Assembly (NCBI GenBank): GCA_002499585.1
Contig: DAMH01000011.1
Coordinates: forward strand, 28,723-92,722
Source: Euryarchaeota archaeon UBA552
Lineage (GTDB): Archaea; Thermoplasmatota; Poseidoniia; Poseidoniales; Thalassarchaeaceae
DNA: 64,000 nucleotides
Direction of reading: 5' to 3'
In this document: one piece after another, positions 29,058 through 38,330 of the stretch
How positions within the stretch are numbered: position 1 is the stretch's first letter
How the letters are laid out: the number at the start of each line of letters is the position of its first letter
Notes under the pieces: model-generated
What the model was told of the DNA's origin: nothing
What the model saw: the letters and a program-made list of their open reading frames with translations, nothing else
Database searches by the model: none
Position numbers and translations under genes: made by a program

Positions 29058-29210
29058 GTGGACGAAGTAGTTGAACTAAGGAAGGAAATTGAAGACCTGA
29101 GGCAATTGGTGCACACTCTATTGACGGTAATAATGGAAGAGTCCGATGGGTCTGATCAGGCTCTGAGACCAGTTGGGGTGGAAGGCATACCCCCTGGTTA
29201 TTCAATGTAG
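29058..29210 (+). CDS. 50-residue coiled-coil microprotein
   Basis: A GTG-started frame (VDEVVELRKEIEDLRQLVHT) ends at TAG 29208-29210. GGGTGGG at 29045-29051, 6 nt upstream, is a good ribosome-binding site, and TTTATTA near 28995-29002 may be its TATA box. Leu/Val/Ile residues at heptad spacing in the first 27 residues predict a short coiled coil; the C-terminus EGIPPGYSM is extended. It ends 1 nt before the convergent glycosylase stop. No homologous family is recognised. Confidence 0.6.
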   Translation: MDEVVELRKEIEDLRQLVHTLLTVIMEESDGSDQALRPVGVEGIPPGYSM

Positions 29211-29211
29211 A

Positions 29212-29895
29212 CTAATAATTCACAGGCTCCGGGTCGATCGTTCTCCAGAGATACCACGTTGCAACCGTCCTGTATGGCCTCCAGGGCTCGGAAATGGAAA
29301 TAACGTCCTCCAGCGGAAGCCGCTCACCCCCAGCATAGTTTTTCTCGACAGCTCGAAGGAGCCCCACGTCCCCTGTGGGGAAGATATCTGGTAAACCGAG
29401 TGAGAAAATGAGGGCCATGTCAACAGTCCATGGCCCAACACCTCTAATTTTCATCAGGGCATCTTTGACTTGCGGTTCATTCAGTGTTGACCAATCCACT
29501 TCCTTTAGCCCGCCGCACCACTCTTTCGCTATCCCGGTGATGTACTCTGACTTCCTCATTGAGAGGCCGCAACCCCTCAAATCACCTATTTCGACTTGGA
29601 GGACTGATTGGGGCGTTACCTGTCCAAGTAGATCCGTCATTCTAGACCACACCGCATCGGCGGCTTGTACTGAAATCTGTTGGCCCACCACTGCCTTGAT
29701 CAGTGTCCGGCCGACATTTCCGTTCGGTTTCAACCGCGGCTCACGATACTGGGTGATGATATCGCCCATTCTGGGGTCACTTGAGGATAGGTGTTCGATA
29801 GCATCGAGCCAGAATTCAGGTGAGCCCACATCGATCCGACAAGGTAGGGAGGTTTCAATATGGGGTATATTTCCCGTCGACCATGGACGCTGCAA
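29212..29895 (-). CDS. DNA-3-methyladenine glycosylase II (AlkA-like, HhH-GPD)
   Basis: This base-excision-repair glycosylase removes alkylated purines. The HhH-GPD motif is intact: LMKIRGVGPWTVDMALIFSLG, followed by PTGDVGL with the catalytic aspartate. The helix GRTLIKAVVGQQISVQAADAVW is also typical of AlkA. Length (227) fits the short archaeal/bacterial form without the N-terminal AlkA domain. The ATG used overlaps the divergent His-rich gene by 13 nt; a GTG at 29829 would give a 205-residue protein with no overlap and still retain the family core. Confidence 0.9.
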   Translation of the reverse strand: MQRPWSTGNIPHIETSLPCRIDVGSPEFWLDAIEHLSSSDPRMGDIITQYREPRLKPNGNVGRTLIKAVVGQQISVQAADAVWSRMTDLLGQVTPQSVLQVEIGDLRGCGLSMRKSEYITGIAKEWCGGLKEVDWSTLNEPQVKDALMKIRGVGPWTVDMALIFSLGLPDIFPTGDVGLLRAVEKNYAGGERLPLEDVISISEPWRPYRTVATWYLWRTIDPEPVNY

Positions 29896-30374
29896 GGGCT
29901 GCTATGATTGGAGGCGCCGCTTTCACTGTGATATTGGTGGGGGCTGTCATATGGGATGAAATTGCACCGCCTCCAACACCAGACAATGCGCAGGAAGTTG
30001 CAGACTTCTGTCTTGGGGACCACAGCAACATTGGAGTTCATTACCACCCTCTCATTGAAATCATCATAAATGGCCAAGAAGTGAGCATACCAGCAAATAT
30101 CGGCATAAATCACGATGGATGCTCGATGAGGGGGGTCCACACACATGATTCTTCAGGCAAGATACATGTAGAGATGGACAAGAAATACAATGTTCCGGCC
30201 GAGTCCTTCTTCTTGATTTGGGGCGAAACTTTCAACGAGAATCAAATCCTAGACTATGTGGTGGACGATGACCACGAAATAGTGGTCACACTAAACGGTG
30301 ACAGTGTCGATACCTTTGAGGATACCGTCATGGAAGATTCAGAGGTTCTAAGGATAGAATACAAACCAAAGTGA
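29883..30374 (+). CDS. Exported His-rich membrane-anchored protein (possible metal binder)
   Basis: I choose ATG 29883, giving 163 residues that begin with a hydrophobic anchor or signal (MIGGAAFTVILVGAVIW). The outer domain has the pattern GVHYHPLIEIIINGQEV, then IPANIGINHDGCSMRGVHTHDSSGKIHVE, with five or six closely spaced His residues and one Cys. Similar H-x-H / IPANIGI / HTHD / IHVE sequences occur in extracellular domains of other archaea, from memory. Copper or other metal binding is inferred from the histidine spacing. An alternative ATG at 29904 avoids overlap with the divergent glycosylase. It ends directly against the convergent rtcB stop. Confidence 0.78.
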   Translation: MDAARAAMIGGAAFTVILVGAVIWDEIAPPPTPDNAQEVADFCLGDHSNIGVHYHPLIEIIINGQEVSIPANIGINHDGCSMRGVHTHDSSGKIHVEMDKKYNVPAESFFLIWGETFNENQILDYVVDDDHEIVVTLNGDSVDTFEDTVMEDSEVLRIEYKPK

Positions 30375-31847
30375 TTACCCCTTGACGACACCCAATGGCG
30401 TCAACCTGGCCACTGGTCTTGCCAGACCGGCTGAATTCGTGATTCGAACCACTTCATCGACGTCCTTGTAGGCTTCGGGTGCTTCTTCTGATATCAGTGA
30501 CCTCGTTTTAGCCCTGACGACGACTCCCTTTCTCTCCAACTCGGCCAAGAGTGTTTCTGTGTCTATGCTTTTTCTCGCAGCTGTTCGTGAAAGCCTCCTA
30601 CCTGCTCCGTGACAAGAGGATGAAAAGGCATCGTTCTCTCCTATTTTTGGTCCTGCAAGTACCCAAGACGCCCTGCCCATATCACCTGGGACCAGAACCG
30701 GCTGACCAACCCCTCTGAACCTCTCGTTCAAATCTGGGTTGCTTCCTGAAAATGCACGAGTAGCGCCCTTCCTGTGTACACAGCATTTACAACTCTCTCC
30801 ATGAACTGTATGCGTCTCTACCTTGGCGATGTTGTGACTTACATCATAGGCTACACTGATATCCGCGTCGTTGGAGGAAATTGTCCGAAATGATTGCCTC
30901 ACCCTCTCTGTGAGTGCAGACCGATTTGCAAATGCGAAGTTTCCTGCTGCCCTCATTGAATCAAGGTAGGCCTGACCTTCACGAGAGTGAATTGGTGCGC
31001 ATGCCAACTGACGGTCGGCGATATCGAAACCCCACTTTTGTGAAACCCACCTACCTCCTATTTCGTGATATTCAGCTTCAATCGCCTTCACGTGATCGCT
31101 GCAGACCTGGTGACCAAGCCCCCTCGAACCGGTGTGAATCATAACCGTAAGTTCCCCTTCGTGCAGTCCAAACTCCTTCGCCGCTGTCGTATCTACCACT
31201 TTGTCAACCATTTGCACTTCCAGAAAGTGATTTCCAGATCCTAATGTTCCGAGGGCCTTCTTTCCCCTCTTTTTCGCCCTATCGCTGAGGTCACGCTCTG
31301 CGGATTCCATTACACCTCCAGATTCTATGTTTTGAAGGTCTTCCTCGTACCCCAGCCCTAGATCTGTTGCGGCCTTTGCCCCGCGTGACAATATGTCATC
31401 TAGATTGGGGTCAGAGAGTGTGACCCCGCCTTTGGACGAGGCGCCCGCAGGGACCTCCCTCTGCAATTTGTCCATTATTTCCTTGATGTCTGAGTCTTCA
31501 GCCATTAGCCCCGTTGAAAGTAGCCTCACTCCGCAATTGATATCGAAGCCGACACCGCCGGGGGATATAGCACCCCCTTGCTCACCGTATTCGACGGATG
31601 TCGCGACCACCCCCCCAATGGGGAATCCATATCCAAAATGCCAGTCTGCCATAGCCCATGCCTCTCCGACAATGCCTGGTAACTCGGCCGTATTCACGAG
31701 CTGCTGCGGGGTCCTGTCGTCAAAATTACCCTGTAGCATATTTGGTTCAGCAACCATCATAGCGTCTGCTAACATCCTTCCATGTTTCCTAATCCTCACT
31801 CTTCCGGGGCCCGCTACCTCTGTGTGGTCCGACCAAGAATCGCCCAT
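30375..31847 (-). CDS. rtcB: RNA-splicing ligase RtcB
   Basis: RtcB seals 2',3'-cyclic phosphate and 5'-OH RNA ends in tRNA splicing and RNA repair, using Mn and GTP. The 490 residues carry the metal-binding Cys105 in GVGFDINCGVRLL, GSGNHFLEVQ, HTGSRGLGHQVC, and the guanylylated histidine in SCHGAGRRLSR. Length matches intein-less archaeal RtcB. Its cofactor archease is encoded about 10 kb away (41395-41841). It is divergent from the acyl-CoA dehydrogenase gene. Confidence 0.97.
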   Translation of the reverse strand: MGDSWSDHTEVAGPGRVRIRKHGRMLADAMMVAEPNMLQGNFDDRTPQQLVNTAELPGIVGEAWAMADWHFGYGFPIGGVVATSVEYGEQGGAISPGGVGFDINCGVRLLSTGLMAEDSDIKEIMDKLQREVPAGASSKGGVTLSDPNLDDILSRGAKAATDLGLGYEEDLQNIESGGVMESAERDLSDRAKKRGKKALGTLGSGNHFLEVQMVDKVVDTTAAKEFGLHEGELTVMIHTGSRGLGHQVCSDHVKAIEAEYHEIGGRWVSQKWGFDIADRQLACAPIHSREGQAYLDSMRAAGNFAFANRSALTERVRQSFRTISSNDADISVAYDVSHNIAKVETHTVHGESCKCCVHRKGATRAFSGSNPDLNERFRGVGQPVLVPGDMGRASWVLAGPKIGENDAFSSSCHGAGRRLSRTAARKSIDTETLLAELERKGVVVRAKTRSLISEEAPEAYKDVDEVVRITNSAGLARPVARLTPLGVVKG

Positions 31848-31959
31848 GGACCGCCACAGTACTGAATCTTCAAGAAATAGTCGATCCGGATTAGTCGCAG
31901 AAGCTTGTTTTTACACACAGGCTGGGAACCACTAAGTCCTCCGGCCTCGACCAGGTGGC

Positions 31960-33108
31960 ATGCTTGGATTCAAGTTGTCAGAAGAACAGCAGATGCTTCG
32001 TGAACTTGCCAGGGACTTTGCAATGGAAAATGTTAGGCCCAAAGCAGAGAAATGGGATTTAGAAAGCCAATTTCCTCTTGATGCAATAAAAGAGGCTCAC
32101 TCCCTCGGTTTGACCAATTTGCATATTCCAGAGAAGTACGGAGGCCCTGGGATGGGCGTTCTAGAGGAAGCCATCGTTGGCGAAGAGATGTCTTGGGGAG
32201 ACCCCGGTTTTGGGACGGCTCAGTATTCCAACGGCCTGACAGCCGCCCCAATTATTACTGGTGGCACAGAATATCAGAAAGAAAAATATCTGCGCATGCT
32301 CGCAGAAAAGCCACTAATAGCATCCTACTGCGTAACCGAACCAGGTGCGGGGAGCGACGTCTCAGCAATCAAGACAACGGCTGTGTTGGAAGGTGACTAC
32401 TACATTCTGAATGGCAGCAAGATGTGGATAACAGGCGCGGGGCAGGCGGAATGGTTCTTCGTGCTAGCATACACAGACCAGACCAAGGGCTACAAGGGCA
32501 TGAGTGCATTCATTGTCGAGTCTGGATGGGATGGAGTTGAATTGGGAAAGAAGGAAACCAACATGGGTCAAAGGGCATCCGACACTCGAGGCGTGACTTT
32601 CACAGATGTGAGCGTGCCCAAAGAGAACCTCGTCGGAGGTGTTGAGGGAATGGGGTGGATGAACGCAATGAAGGCCTTTGATTACTCAAGACCAGTCGTC
32701 GCAGCTCAGGCAGTGGGCATATCCAGGGCCGCCTACGAACACGCCCTTCACTATTCAAACGAGCGCCAGTCCTTCGGCAAGAAGCTCCATGAACATCAGT
32801 CGATACAGTTCATTCTCGCCGACATGAAAACCAAGATAGAAGCCAGCCGTTTACTATGCTGGAAGTCGGCATGGGAGGCAGATAACGGTATAAGGAACAC
32901 AGAAAGTGCTGCTCACGCGAAGCGCTTCTCCGCAGATGCCTGCATGGAAATAACCACGGACGCAGTACAGGTTTTCGGCGGCTACGGGTACTCAGAGGAG
33001 TACCCCGTTGCCAGGTTAATGAGAGGTGCTAAAGTTCTTCAGATATACGAGGGAAGCAGTCAAGTTCAGCGAATGATCATCGGAAGAGAGATGCTCAAAG
33101 GCTTGTAG
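31960..33108 (+). CDS. Acyl-CoA dehydrogenase
   Basis: This FAD enzyme catalyses the first step of fatty-acid or branched-chain acyl-CoA beta-oxidation. The 382-residue protein has YCVTEPGAGSDVSAIKTTA (about 124-142), WITGAGQAEWFFV, RQSFGKKLHEHQ and the C-terminal QVFGGYGYSEEYPVARLMR with catalytic-base Glu in QIYEGSSQVQ. Chain-length specificity cannot be read. It is followed 26 bp later by alaS. It indicates lipid or amino-acid carbon catabolism. Confidence 0.95.
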   Translation: MLGFKLSEEQQMLRELARDFAMENVRPKAEKWDLESQFPLDAIKEAHSLGLTNLHIPEKYGGPGMGVLEEAIVGEEMSWGDPGFGTAQYSNGLTAAPIITGGTEYQKEKYLRMLAEKPLIASYCVTEPGAGSDVSAIKTTAVLEGDYYILNGSKMWITGAGQAEWFFVLAYTDQTKGYKGMSAFIVESGWDGVELGKKETNMGQRASDTRGVTFTDVSVPKENLVGGVEGMGWMNAMKAFDYSRPVVAAQAVGISRAAYEHALHYSNERQSFGKKLHEHQSIQFILADMKTKIEASRLLCWKSAWEADNGIRNTESAAHAKRFSADACMEITTDAVQVFGGYGYSEEYPVARLMRGAKVLQIYEGSSQVQRMIIGREMLKGL

Positions 33109-33134
33109 ATCCGGATTTTCCACAACGCTTTGAA

Positions 33135-35990
33135 ATGCAGAACACAGCAGCAAGGGTCGTGGTGTTTGGCGAGATAGACATTCCCTTCTGGTCAGAGGAA
33201 GGTTTCAGACTCGCAATTTGTGAGGAGACCGGGTCTAGATTCTGGACAAGGGATCAAACTAGGACCACGTCGGGTGACACCCAAAGAGACCCTTACACCT
33301 TCATCGGGAAACCGATTATCTCAGGCTATGATGTCCGGGGAAGCCCGCTGAAGGATGCCATGAGGCACGAATTCTTGACTTTCTTTGAGGATCGCGGGCA
33401 CAAGAAAATCGCCCCTTACCCAGTTGTCGCACGATGGAGAGATGACATCCACCTCACGATCGCTAGCATCGCAGATTTTCAGCCCCATGTGACTTCTGGG
33501 AAAACACCTCCTCCCGCAAATCCCCTGACAATAAGTCAACCATGCATCAGATTGACTGATGTGGCTGCTGTCGGACGCAGCGGCAGACATCTAACAACAT
33601 TCGAGATGATGGCCCATCACGCCTTCAATCGCGAAGCAAGTGACGATTTTCACTACTGGATAGACAAATGCGTCCGCCTTTGTGATGAATTGCTGACGGA
33701 GTCATTTGGCATCATTGGCACGGATATCACTTATGTCGAAAATCCGTGGTCCGGCGGGGGAAATGCCGGCGCAGCACTGGAGGTCATAGTTGGAGGACTT
33801 GAACTAGCAACACTTGTTTTTATGGATTTAGAGGAACATCCAGAGGGAGATACAGAAATCAAAGGGCTAATGTATCGAAAAATGGATCAGAAAATCATAG
33901 ACACTGGATACGGTCTTGAGAGGTTCTGCTGGGCAGCGGCAGGAACTCCAACGATTTACGAGGCAGTTTATCCAGAAACTGTGTCTAACTTACGAAAGAT
34001 TACAGATTTCGACAACAGAGTAAAATCACTTGGATTGCCGATTGACATGGATTACCTTTTGGGCGAGCTTTCCAGACTCGCCGGAATTTTGAACATTGAT
34101 GTCGGTACTGACGCTGAGGAGCTGTATGTCTCGCTTGCCGCGAAAATATCAGGGGGAAAAATCCAGATATCGGTGGATCAACTCAAGGAGATAACCGAGC
34201 CCCTGTCCTTAATTTATGCAATCCCTGACCACCTCCAAGCAGTGTGTTCCATGCTTGGAGACGGATTAGTCCCCAGCAATTCCAAAGCAGGTTACCTCCC
34301 GAGAATGTTGGCTAGAAGGGTCTGTAGGATGAAGGCTGAATTGGGAATCAATCTATCATTGGCTGAATTGGGGCAAAAGCACATTGATAATCACATGAGG
34401 GCTCTGGATAAGTCATCTGTTGAGGGTATTTTGCTCATGCTGAAATCAGAGGAGGAAAAATATAACTCGATGCTACAGAGAGGCAGATCTGCAGTCAAAA
34501 CTGCTCTCAAGGACATTCACAAAAACGCAAGTTCGATTGATGACCAAATACTCATCAGGCTTGCCGAGGAAAGGGGCATTCAACCAGATATGACACTAAC
34601 TATCGCTAGAGAGTCTGGATGGGAAAACCTCGAGATAAGAGTGGGATTTTCTGCTGAAATGGCAGCTAGGAGCGCTGACAGGACCAAACAAGAGTCCCTC
34701 CGAAAGGCAAGTAAAGAAACATATCAAATCCAACATGACAGGCCAACAGTACGACTATTTGATCAGGATCCCGATATCCTTGAATTCAAGGCCAGAGTGG
34801 TATTTTGCGAAAAAATAATTTCGAGGGACGAGGAGGGAAGTCCAGAGAGGTGGGTGGTAGCGCTAGATCAATCCGCATTTTACCCCACAAGTGGTGGACA
34901 AGAGTGCGATCTCGGTTGGATTGAAAACTCAAGGGTCACAGAAGTCACGTCGGAAAAAGGGATAATTTTACACTATATTGAGACCGAGTTGCCGGGCTCA
35001 GAAGTGACTGGAAGAGTAGACAGAAAAAGACGAAAGCAGATCACACAACATCACTCGGCTGTTCATGTGGTCGGAGGTTCTGCAAGGAAAGTACTCGGGC
35101 AGCATGTATGGCAGGCGGGGTCGTACAAGAGCAGAGACCTGGCCAGGCTTGATATAACACACTTCGAGCGATTGACAAGAGCACAGCTGGATCAAATTGA
35201 GGATCATGCGAATTTGATTGTCGAAAGTAGCATCGATATCGACATTAAAGTAGTTCCCAGATCTCACGCCGACGAATTCTATGGATTCACCATATACCAG
35301 GGGGGAGCTCCCAAACACGACAGAATAAGAATTGTTGATATCAATGGACATGACACACAGGCATGCGGGGGAACGCACGTTGGCAACACCTCCGAAATAA
35401 GCGATATTCGACTGGTACGCTCCAGTCAAGTCCAAGACGGGGTGGAACGTCTCGTTGTCATGGCAGGAGAGGCAGCCAGAGAACACGCCAGGCAACAAAC
35501 TGAGATTCTGACAAAGTCTGCGGATATTCTTGGAGTGCAGCCAGAGGACCTACCTAAGGCCGTTGACAGATTCTTCAGAGAATGGAAAGATCAGAGGAAG
35601 ACGATCGAAAATCTAAGGGCAGAAGTCACCAGGATCAGAGCTGGCGGAGACTCATCGGCTACGAATAAAGACGGGGTGAGGTACGTACTCATGGAAATGG
35701 AAGGGGAATTTCGGGACTTAATGTCAACATTGGGCGAGTTGACCAGAGACCCACAAAACCCAACTGTTGCGATACTTGCAAGTCGAAGCGGAGGAGGAAA
35801 GATCGTAGTTGCCATCACAGAGGATACGATTGCATCCAAACGACACAATGCGGCAACCATAGTGAAGGCAATGGCCCCCTCGATCAAGGGGTCAGGCGGC
35901 GGAAAGCCCACTATGGCACAAGCCAGCGGCAAGGACCCTGAAGGAATGGAATCAGCAATGTCAGCGGCTAGGTCTGAATTAGGCATCTAA
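33135..35990 (+). CDS. alaS: Alanyl-tRNA synthetase, archaeal type
   Basis: The 951-residue enzyme charges tRNA-Ala and clears Ser/Gly mischarging. The N-terminal catalytic domain has SRFWTRDQTRTTSGD and YTFIGKP, then TIASIADFQPHVTSG and FEMMAHHAFN. The editing domain has the zinc ligands HSAVH (about 639-643) and CGGTH (about 743-747). A DHHA1 C-terminal domain ends in SGGGKPTMAQASGKDP. Archaeal AlaRS usually carries extra cysteines (CxxCG, CGDPPC) in the N-terminal segment; here these are replaced (CEETG, SGDTQR), so that zinc site appears lost. The start is ATG 33135, just before the conserved FGEIDIPFWSEEGF. Confidence 0.95.
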   Translation: MQNTAARVVVFGEIDIPFWSEEGFRLAICEETGSRFWTRDQTRTTSGDTQRDPYTFIGKPIISGYDVRGSPLKDAMRHEFLTFFEDRGHKKIAPYPVVARWRDDIHLTIASIADFQPHVTSGKTPPPANPLTISQPCIRLTDVAAVGRSGRHLTTFEMMAHHAFNREASDDFHYWIDKCVRLCDELLTESFGIIGTDITYVENPWSGGGNAGAALEVIVGGLELATLVFMDLEEHPEGDTEIKGLMYRKMDQKIIDTGYGLERFCWAAAGTPTIYEAVYPETVSNLRKITDFDNRVKSLGLPIDMDYLLGELSRLAGILNIDVGTDAEELYVSLAAKISGGKIQISVDQLKEITEPLSLIYAIPDHLQAVCSMLGDGLVPSNSKAGYLPRMLARRVCRMKAELGINLSLAELGQKHIDNHMRALDKSSVEGILLMLKSEEEKYNSMLQRGRSAVKTALKDIHKNASSIDDQILIRLAEERGIQPDMTLTIARESGWENLEIRVGFSAEMAARSADRTKQESLRKASKETYQIQHDRPTVRLFDQDPDILEFKARVVFCEKIISRDEEGSPERWVVALDQSAFYPTSGGQECDLGWIENSRVTEVTSEKGIILHYIETELPGSEVTGRVDRKRRKQITQHHSAVHVVGGSARKVLGQHVWQAGSYKSRDLARLDITHFERLTRAQLDQIEDHANLIVESSIDIDIKVVPRSHADEFYGFTIYQGGAPKHDRIRIVDINGHDTQACGGTHVGNTSEISDIRLVRSSQVQDGVERLVVMAGEAAREHARQQTEILTKSADILGVQPEDLPKAVDRFFREWKDQRKTIENLRAEVTRIRAGGDSSATNKDGVRYVLMEMEGEFRDLMSTLGELTRDPQNPTVAILASRSGGGKIVVAITEDTIASKRHNAATIVKAMAPSIKGSGGGKPTMAQASGKDPEGMESAMSAARSELGI

Positions 35991-36027
35991 ATCGGCGCCT
36001 TCATGTGCCTCGTATCGATGGGGATAC

Positions 36028-37230
36028 ATGGACGGGATCCCTGTGTCTAACCGGGCCGCCTCGATCGAGTACGCCATCCGAGATGTCGTAGTACCTGCAA
36101 ACGAGCTAGAAAAGAAGGGGTTTGAACTAATTAAGCTGAATATCGGCGATCCCCTTTCCTACCCCGGTTTACCGACACCTGAACACATGGTAGAGGCTTT
36201 CAAACAAGCCCTAGAAAGGCAAGACAACGGCTACGGCCCGTCCTACGGGATCGAACCTCTGAGGGCGGAGATTGCAAAGGATGAGTTTTCCAAAGGCTGG
36301 AATTGTTCATCTGAAGATGTCTATGTAACACACGGGGTCACAGAAGCTTTGCAAATATTGTTCGCTGCGTTTTTGCAGGACGGCGACACGGTCCTAGCAC
36401 CTGGTCCTCATTACCCGCCGTACATGGCTTATCCACAGATGTACGGTGCTACAACCGTCGAATATGCCCTAAATCCAGACGATGGATGGTCAATTGAAGT
36501 CGAGGACATACGCCGTAAGATGAATGAGAGTGTACGGTTCATCGTGTTGATTAACCCAAACAACCCCACTGGCAATGTGGCAACAGAGTCCGAAATTAAA
36601 GAAGTGCTTGAAATAGCTAAGAAATGGCCTAATTGCACCATCATTGCAGATGAGATATACGATGGCCTGGACTTTTCAGGAGGTCAAAAATCCATAGCTT
36701 CCCTGTCATCAGATGTTCCAGTCGTGACACTAAACGGAGTCTCGAAGGTACACTTCGCCCCTGGCTGGAGAATAGGGTACATGGCATTTCATGACCCCAA
36801 TGGCAAGATGCATGCTCCAAGAGATGGCGTAGAGAGACTGCTGAGGAGCAGACTTTGCGCCTCAACACCGGCCCAGCACGGGTATCTCGCAGCACTCCAA
36901 CAGGATAGAACATGGCTCAGTGAAAGAGTCGCCAAAATCAAGCGAAGGGTAGACCTGTGCTTGAACAGGATACATGAAATCGATGGACTGTCATGCAACT
37001 CCCCTGGTGGTGCATTTTACCTATTTCCGAAGATAGAGAATGCGGGCAAATTCAAATCGGACAAAAATTTTGTTCTAGACTTACTCCACAAGGAACACGT
37101 CTTGGTCGTCCATGGATCGGGATTCTCCCCATTACATGGATCCGGACACTTTCGCATGGTAGCTCTTGCACCGGAGGAGATATTGAACGAGGCCTTTGAT
37201 AGAATTGAGAGATTCATGAGGTCTGTTTGA
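36028..37230 (+). CDS. Class I/II PLP aminotransferase (AlaA/AspC-like)
   Basis: This fold-type I aminotransferase probably uses alanine or a related amino acid with 2-oxoglutarate. Visible motifs are KLNIGDPLSYPGLPTPEHM, NGYGPSYGIEPLR, VLINPNNPTGN, the PLP-binding Asp in ADEIYDGLDF, and the Schiff-base lysine in LNGVSKVHFAPGWRIGYM. The sequence most resembles the E. coli AlaA (YfbQ) group, from memory. It overlaps the downstream unknown gene by TGATG, so the two are co-translated. Confidence 0.92.
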   Translation: MDGIPVSNRAASIEYAIRDVVVPANELEKKGFELIKLNIGDPLSYPGLPTPEHMVEAFKQALERQDNGYGPSYGIEPLRAEIAKDEFSKGWNCSSEDVYVTHGVTEALQILFAAFLQDGDTVLAPGPHYPPYMAYPQMYGATTVEYALNPDDGWSIEVEDIRRKMNESVRFIVLINPNNPTGNVATESEIKEVLEIAKKWPNCTIIADEIYDGLDFSGGQKSIASLSSDVPVVTLNGVSKVHFAPGWRIGYMAFHDPNGKMHAPRDGVERLLRSRLCASTPAQHGYLAALQQDRTWLSERVAKIKRRVDLCLNRIHEIDGLSCNSPGGAFYLFPKIENAGKFKSDKNFVLDLLHKEHVLVVHGSGFSPLHGSGHFRMVALAPEEILNEAFDRIERFMRSV

Positions 37231-38246
37231 TGGGCCTCAGGCATAGAATTAGATCTCTAACATCATCCAAGGTGAAGAATCGTCTGTTCTACGGCGATAA
37301 GGGATCGATACATGACAAACGTCGCGATTATGCGCCTGTTGGGTTAGTGAAGTCTGATTTTTTATCCTCCTTTGTGGATAACATGGCCGCCAGAGTCGGC
37401 CCCGATGCGTTGAGAACCCTCAGATATGCCTCCAGTGATGAGTGGGCGGCCACCCTCGAGTCCACGGGCTTTAGCTGGTCGGGCCCCGATCCAAATAAAT
37501 GGAGAGGTTTTCGTGAGTTTTGGAGGGACGAAGGACATCAAAGCGCTGTGCTCATCACGGAGGCCGAGGGGAAGAAATACATCATTGAATCATCCGCACC
37601 AATCCCGATAGCAGCTGGCAATATGCGTGCTGCACTGGAGTACTCCACCCGAGTAGGACTCCGGGTCGGGCTGGAGACAATTAGTGAGAGTTCAGCAATC
37701 ATGTCGGTACAATACTCGAGAAAACGAGCGAAAGATCGTCCAATTTCAACTGATAAACCAGTCAAGAAGGAACTAGGAAACCTAACTGCAATTAATTCCG
37801 ATGAGATTACTCTCCAGCGGGAAGGAGGGATATACTGGTTAGATTCGAGATGCTCGATCTTACCCTTCAGACTCATGGATCTATGGAGGATGGAGGCTGG
37901 GTTTATCCAAAATATCGAATTTAATGGTAATGAGGAATCATGGGAAGAGTCCGTTTGCAAATCAATAAGTCAGTGTTTCATAGAATCTGGTGACTTGATA
38001 ATGGTCGAAAATGATGCGTCATGGTTTGAGATCTCAAAGCGTAGGATATCGAGGATGGGATTCGGAATTTTACAAAGTGCAAAAATGTGTGATGGGGTAC
38101 TCACACTAATTCTTCAGGGTTCTGCCCAGCCGTATGTAGTCGCAGGTTTTTACATGGGATATGTATACAGAGCCTACGGAAAAAAAATACTTCCGAAATG
38201 GGGTCCGGAATCCGATGGTTTTCACTTAAAATTCAATCTGAATTGA
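37230..38246 (+). CDS. Unknown cytoplasmic protein, 338 aa
   Basis: No family is recognised. The first ATG overlaps the aminotransferase stop (TGATG); a TTG one codon earlier is also in frame. The protein is soluble, mixed alpha/beta and basic at the N-terminus (MGLRHRIRSLTSSKVKNRLFYG). It contains aromatic-rich stretches (FSWSGPDPNKWRGFREFWRDEG) and two Cys regions (SVCKSISQC). A repeated alpha/beta pattern could be two similar domains, but this is not certain. Co-translation with an aminotransferase suggests a metabolic link. Confidence 0.75.
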   Translation: MGLRHRIRSLTSSKVKNRLFYGDKGSIHDKRRDYAPVGLVKSDFLSSFVDNMAARVGPDALRTLRYASSDEWAATLESTGFSWSGPDPNKWRGFREFWRDEGHQSAVLITEAEGKKYIIESSAPIPIAAGNMRAALEYSTRVGLRVGLETISESSAIMSVQYSRKRAKDRPISTDKPVKKELGNLTAINSDEITLQREGGIYWLDSRCSILPFRLMDLWRMEAGFIQNIEFNGNEESWEESVCKSISQCFIESGDLIMVENDASWFEISKRRISRMGFGILQSAKMCDGVLTLILQGSAQPYVVAGFYMGYVYRAYGKKILPKWGPESDGFHLKFNLN

Positions 38247-38277
38247 TCGGGCCTCGTTGCCCCCCTACGCCCAACGG

Positions 38278-38285
38278 TTATATCC
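38278..38285 (+). promoter_or_regulatory. TATA-like box before the type-3-repeat protein
   Basis: TTATATCC lies about 49 nt before the start codon, giving a predicted leader of some 20-25 nt. A GGGGAGGG Shine-Dalgarno-like run sits about 6 nt upstream of the ATG at 38331. Confidence 0.45.
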
Positions 38286-38330
38286 GGGGGACAGCGGAAC
38301 AGGAGCAGCCTTGTCGCGGGGAGGGCCACT

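Noticed and set aside
30375..31847. Intein in RtcB
   Set aside because: All RtcB motifs run without interruption and the length is that of the intein-free enzyme.
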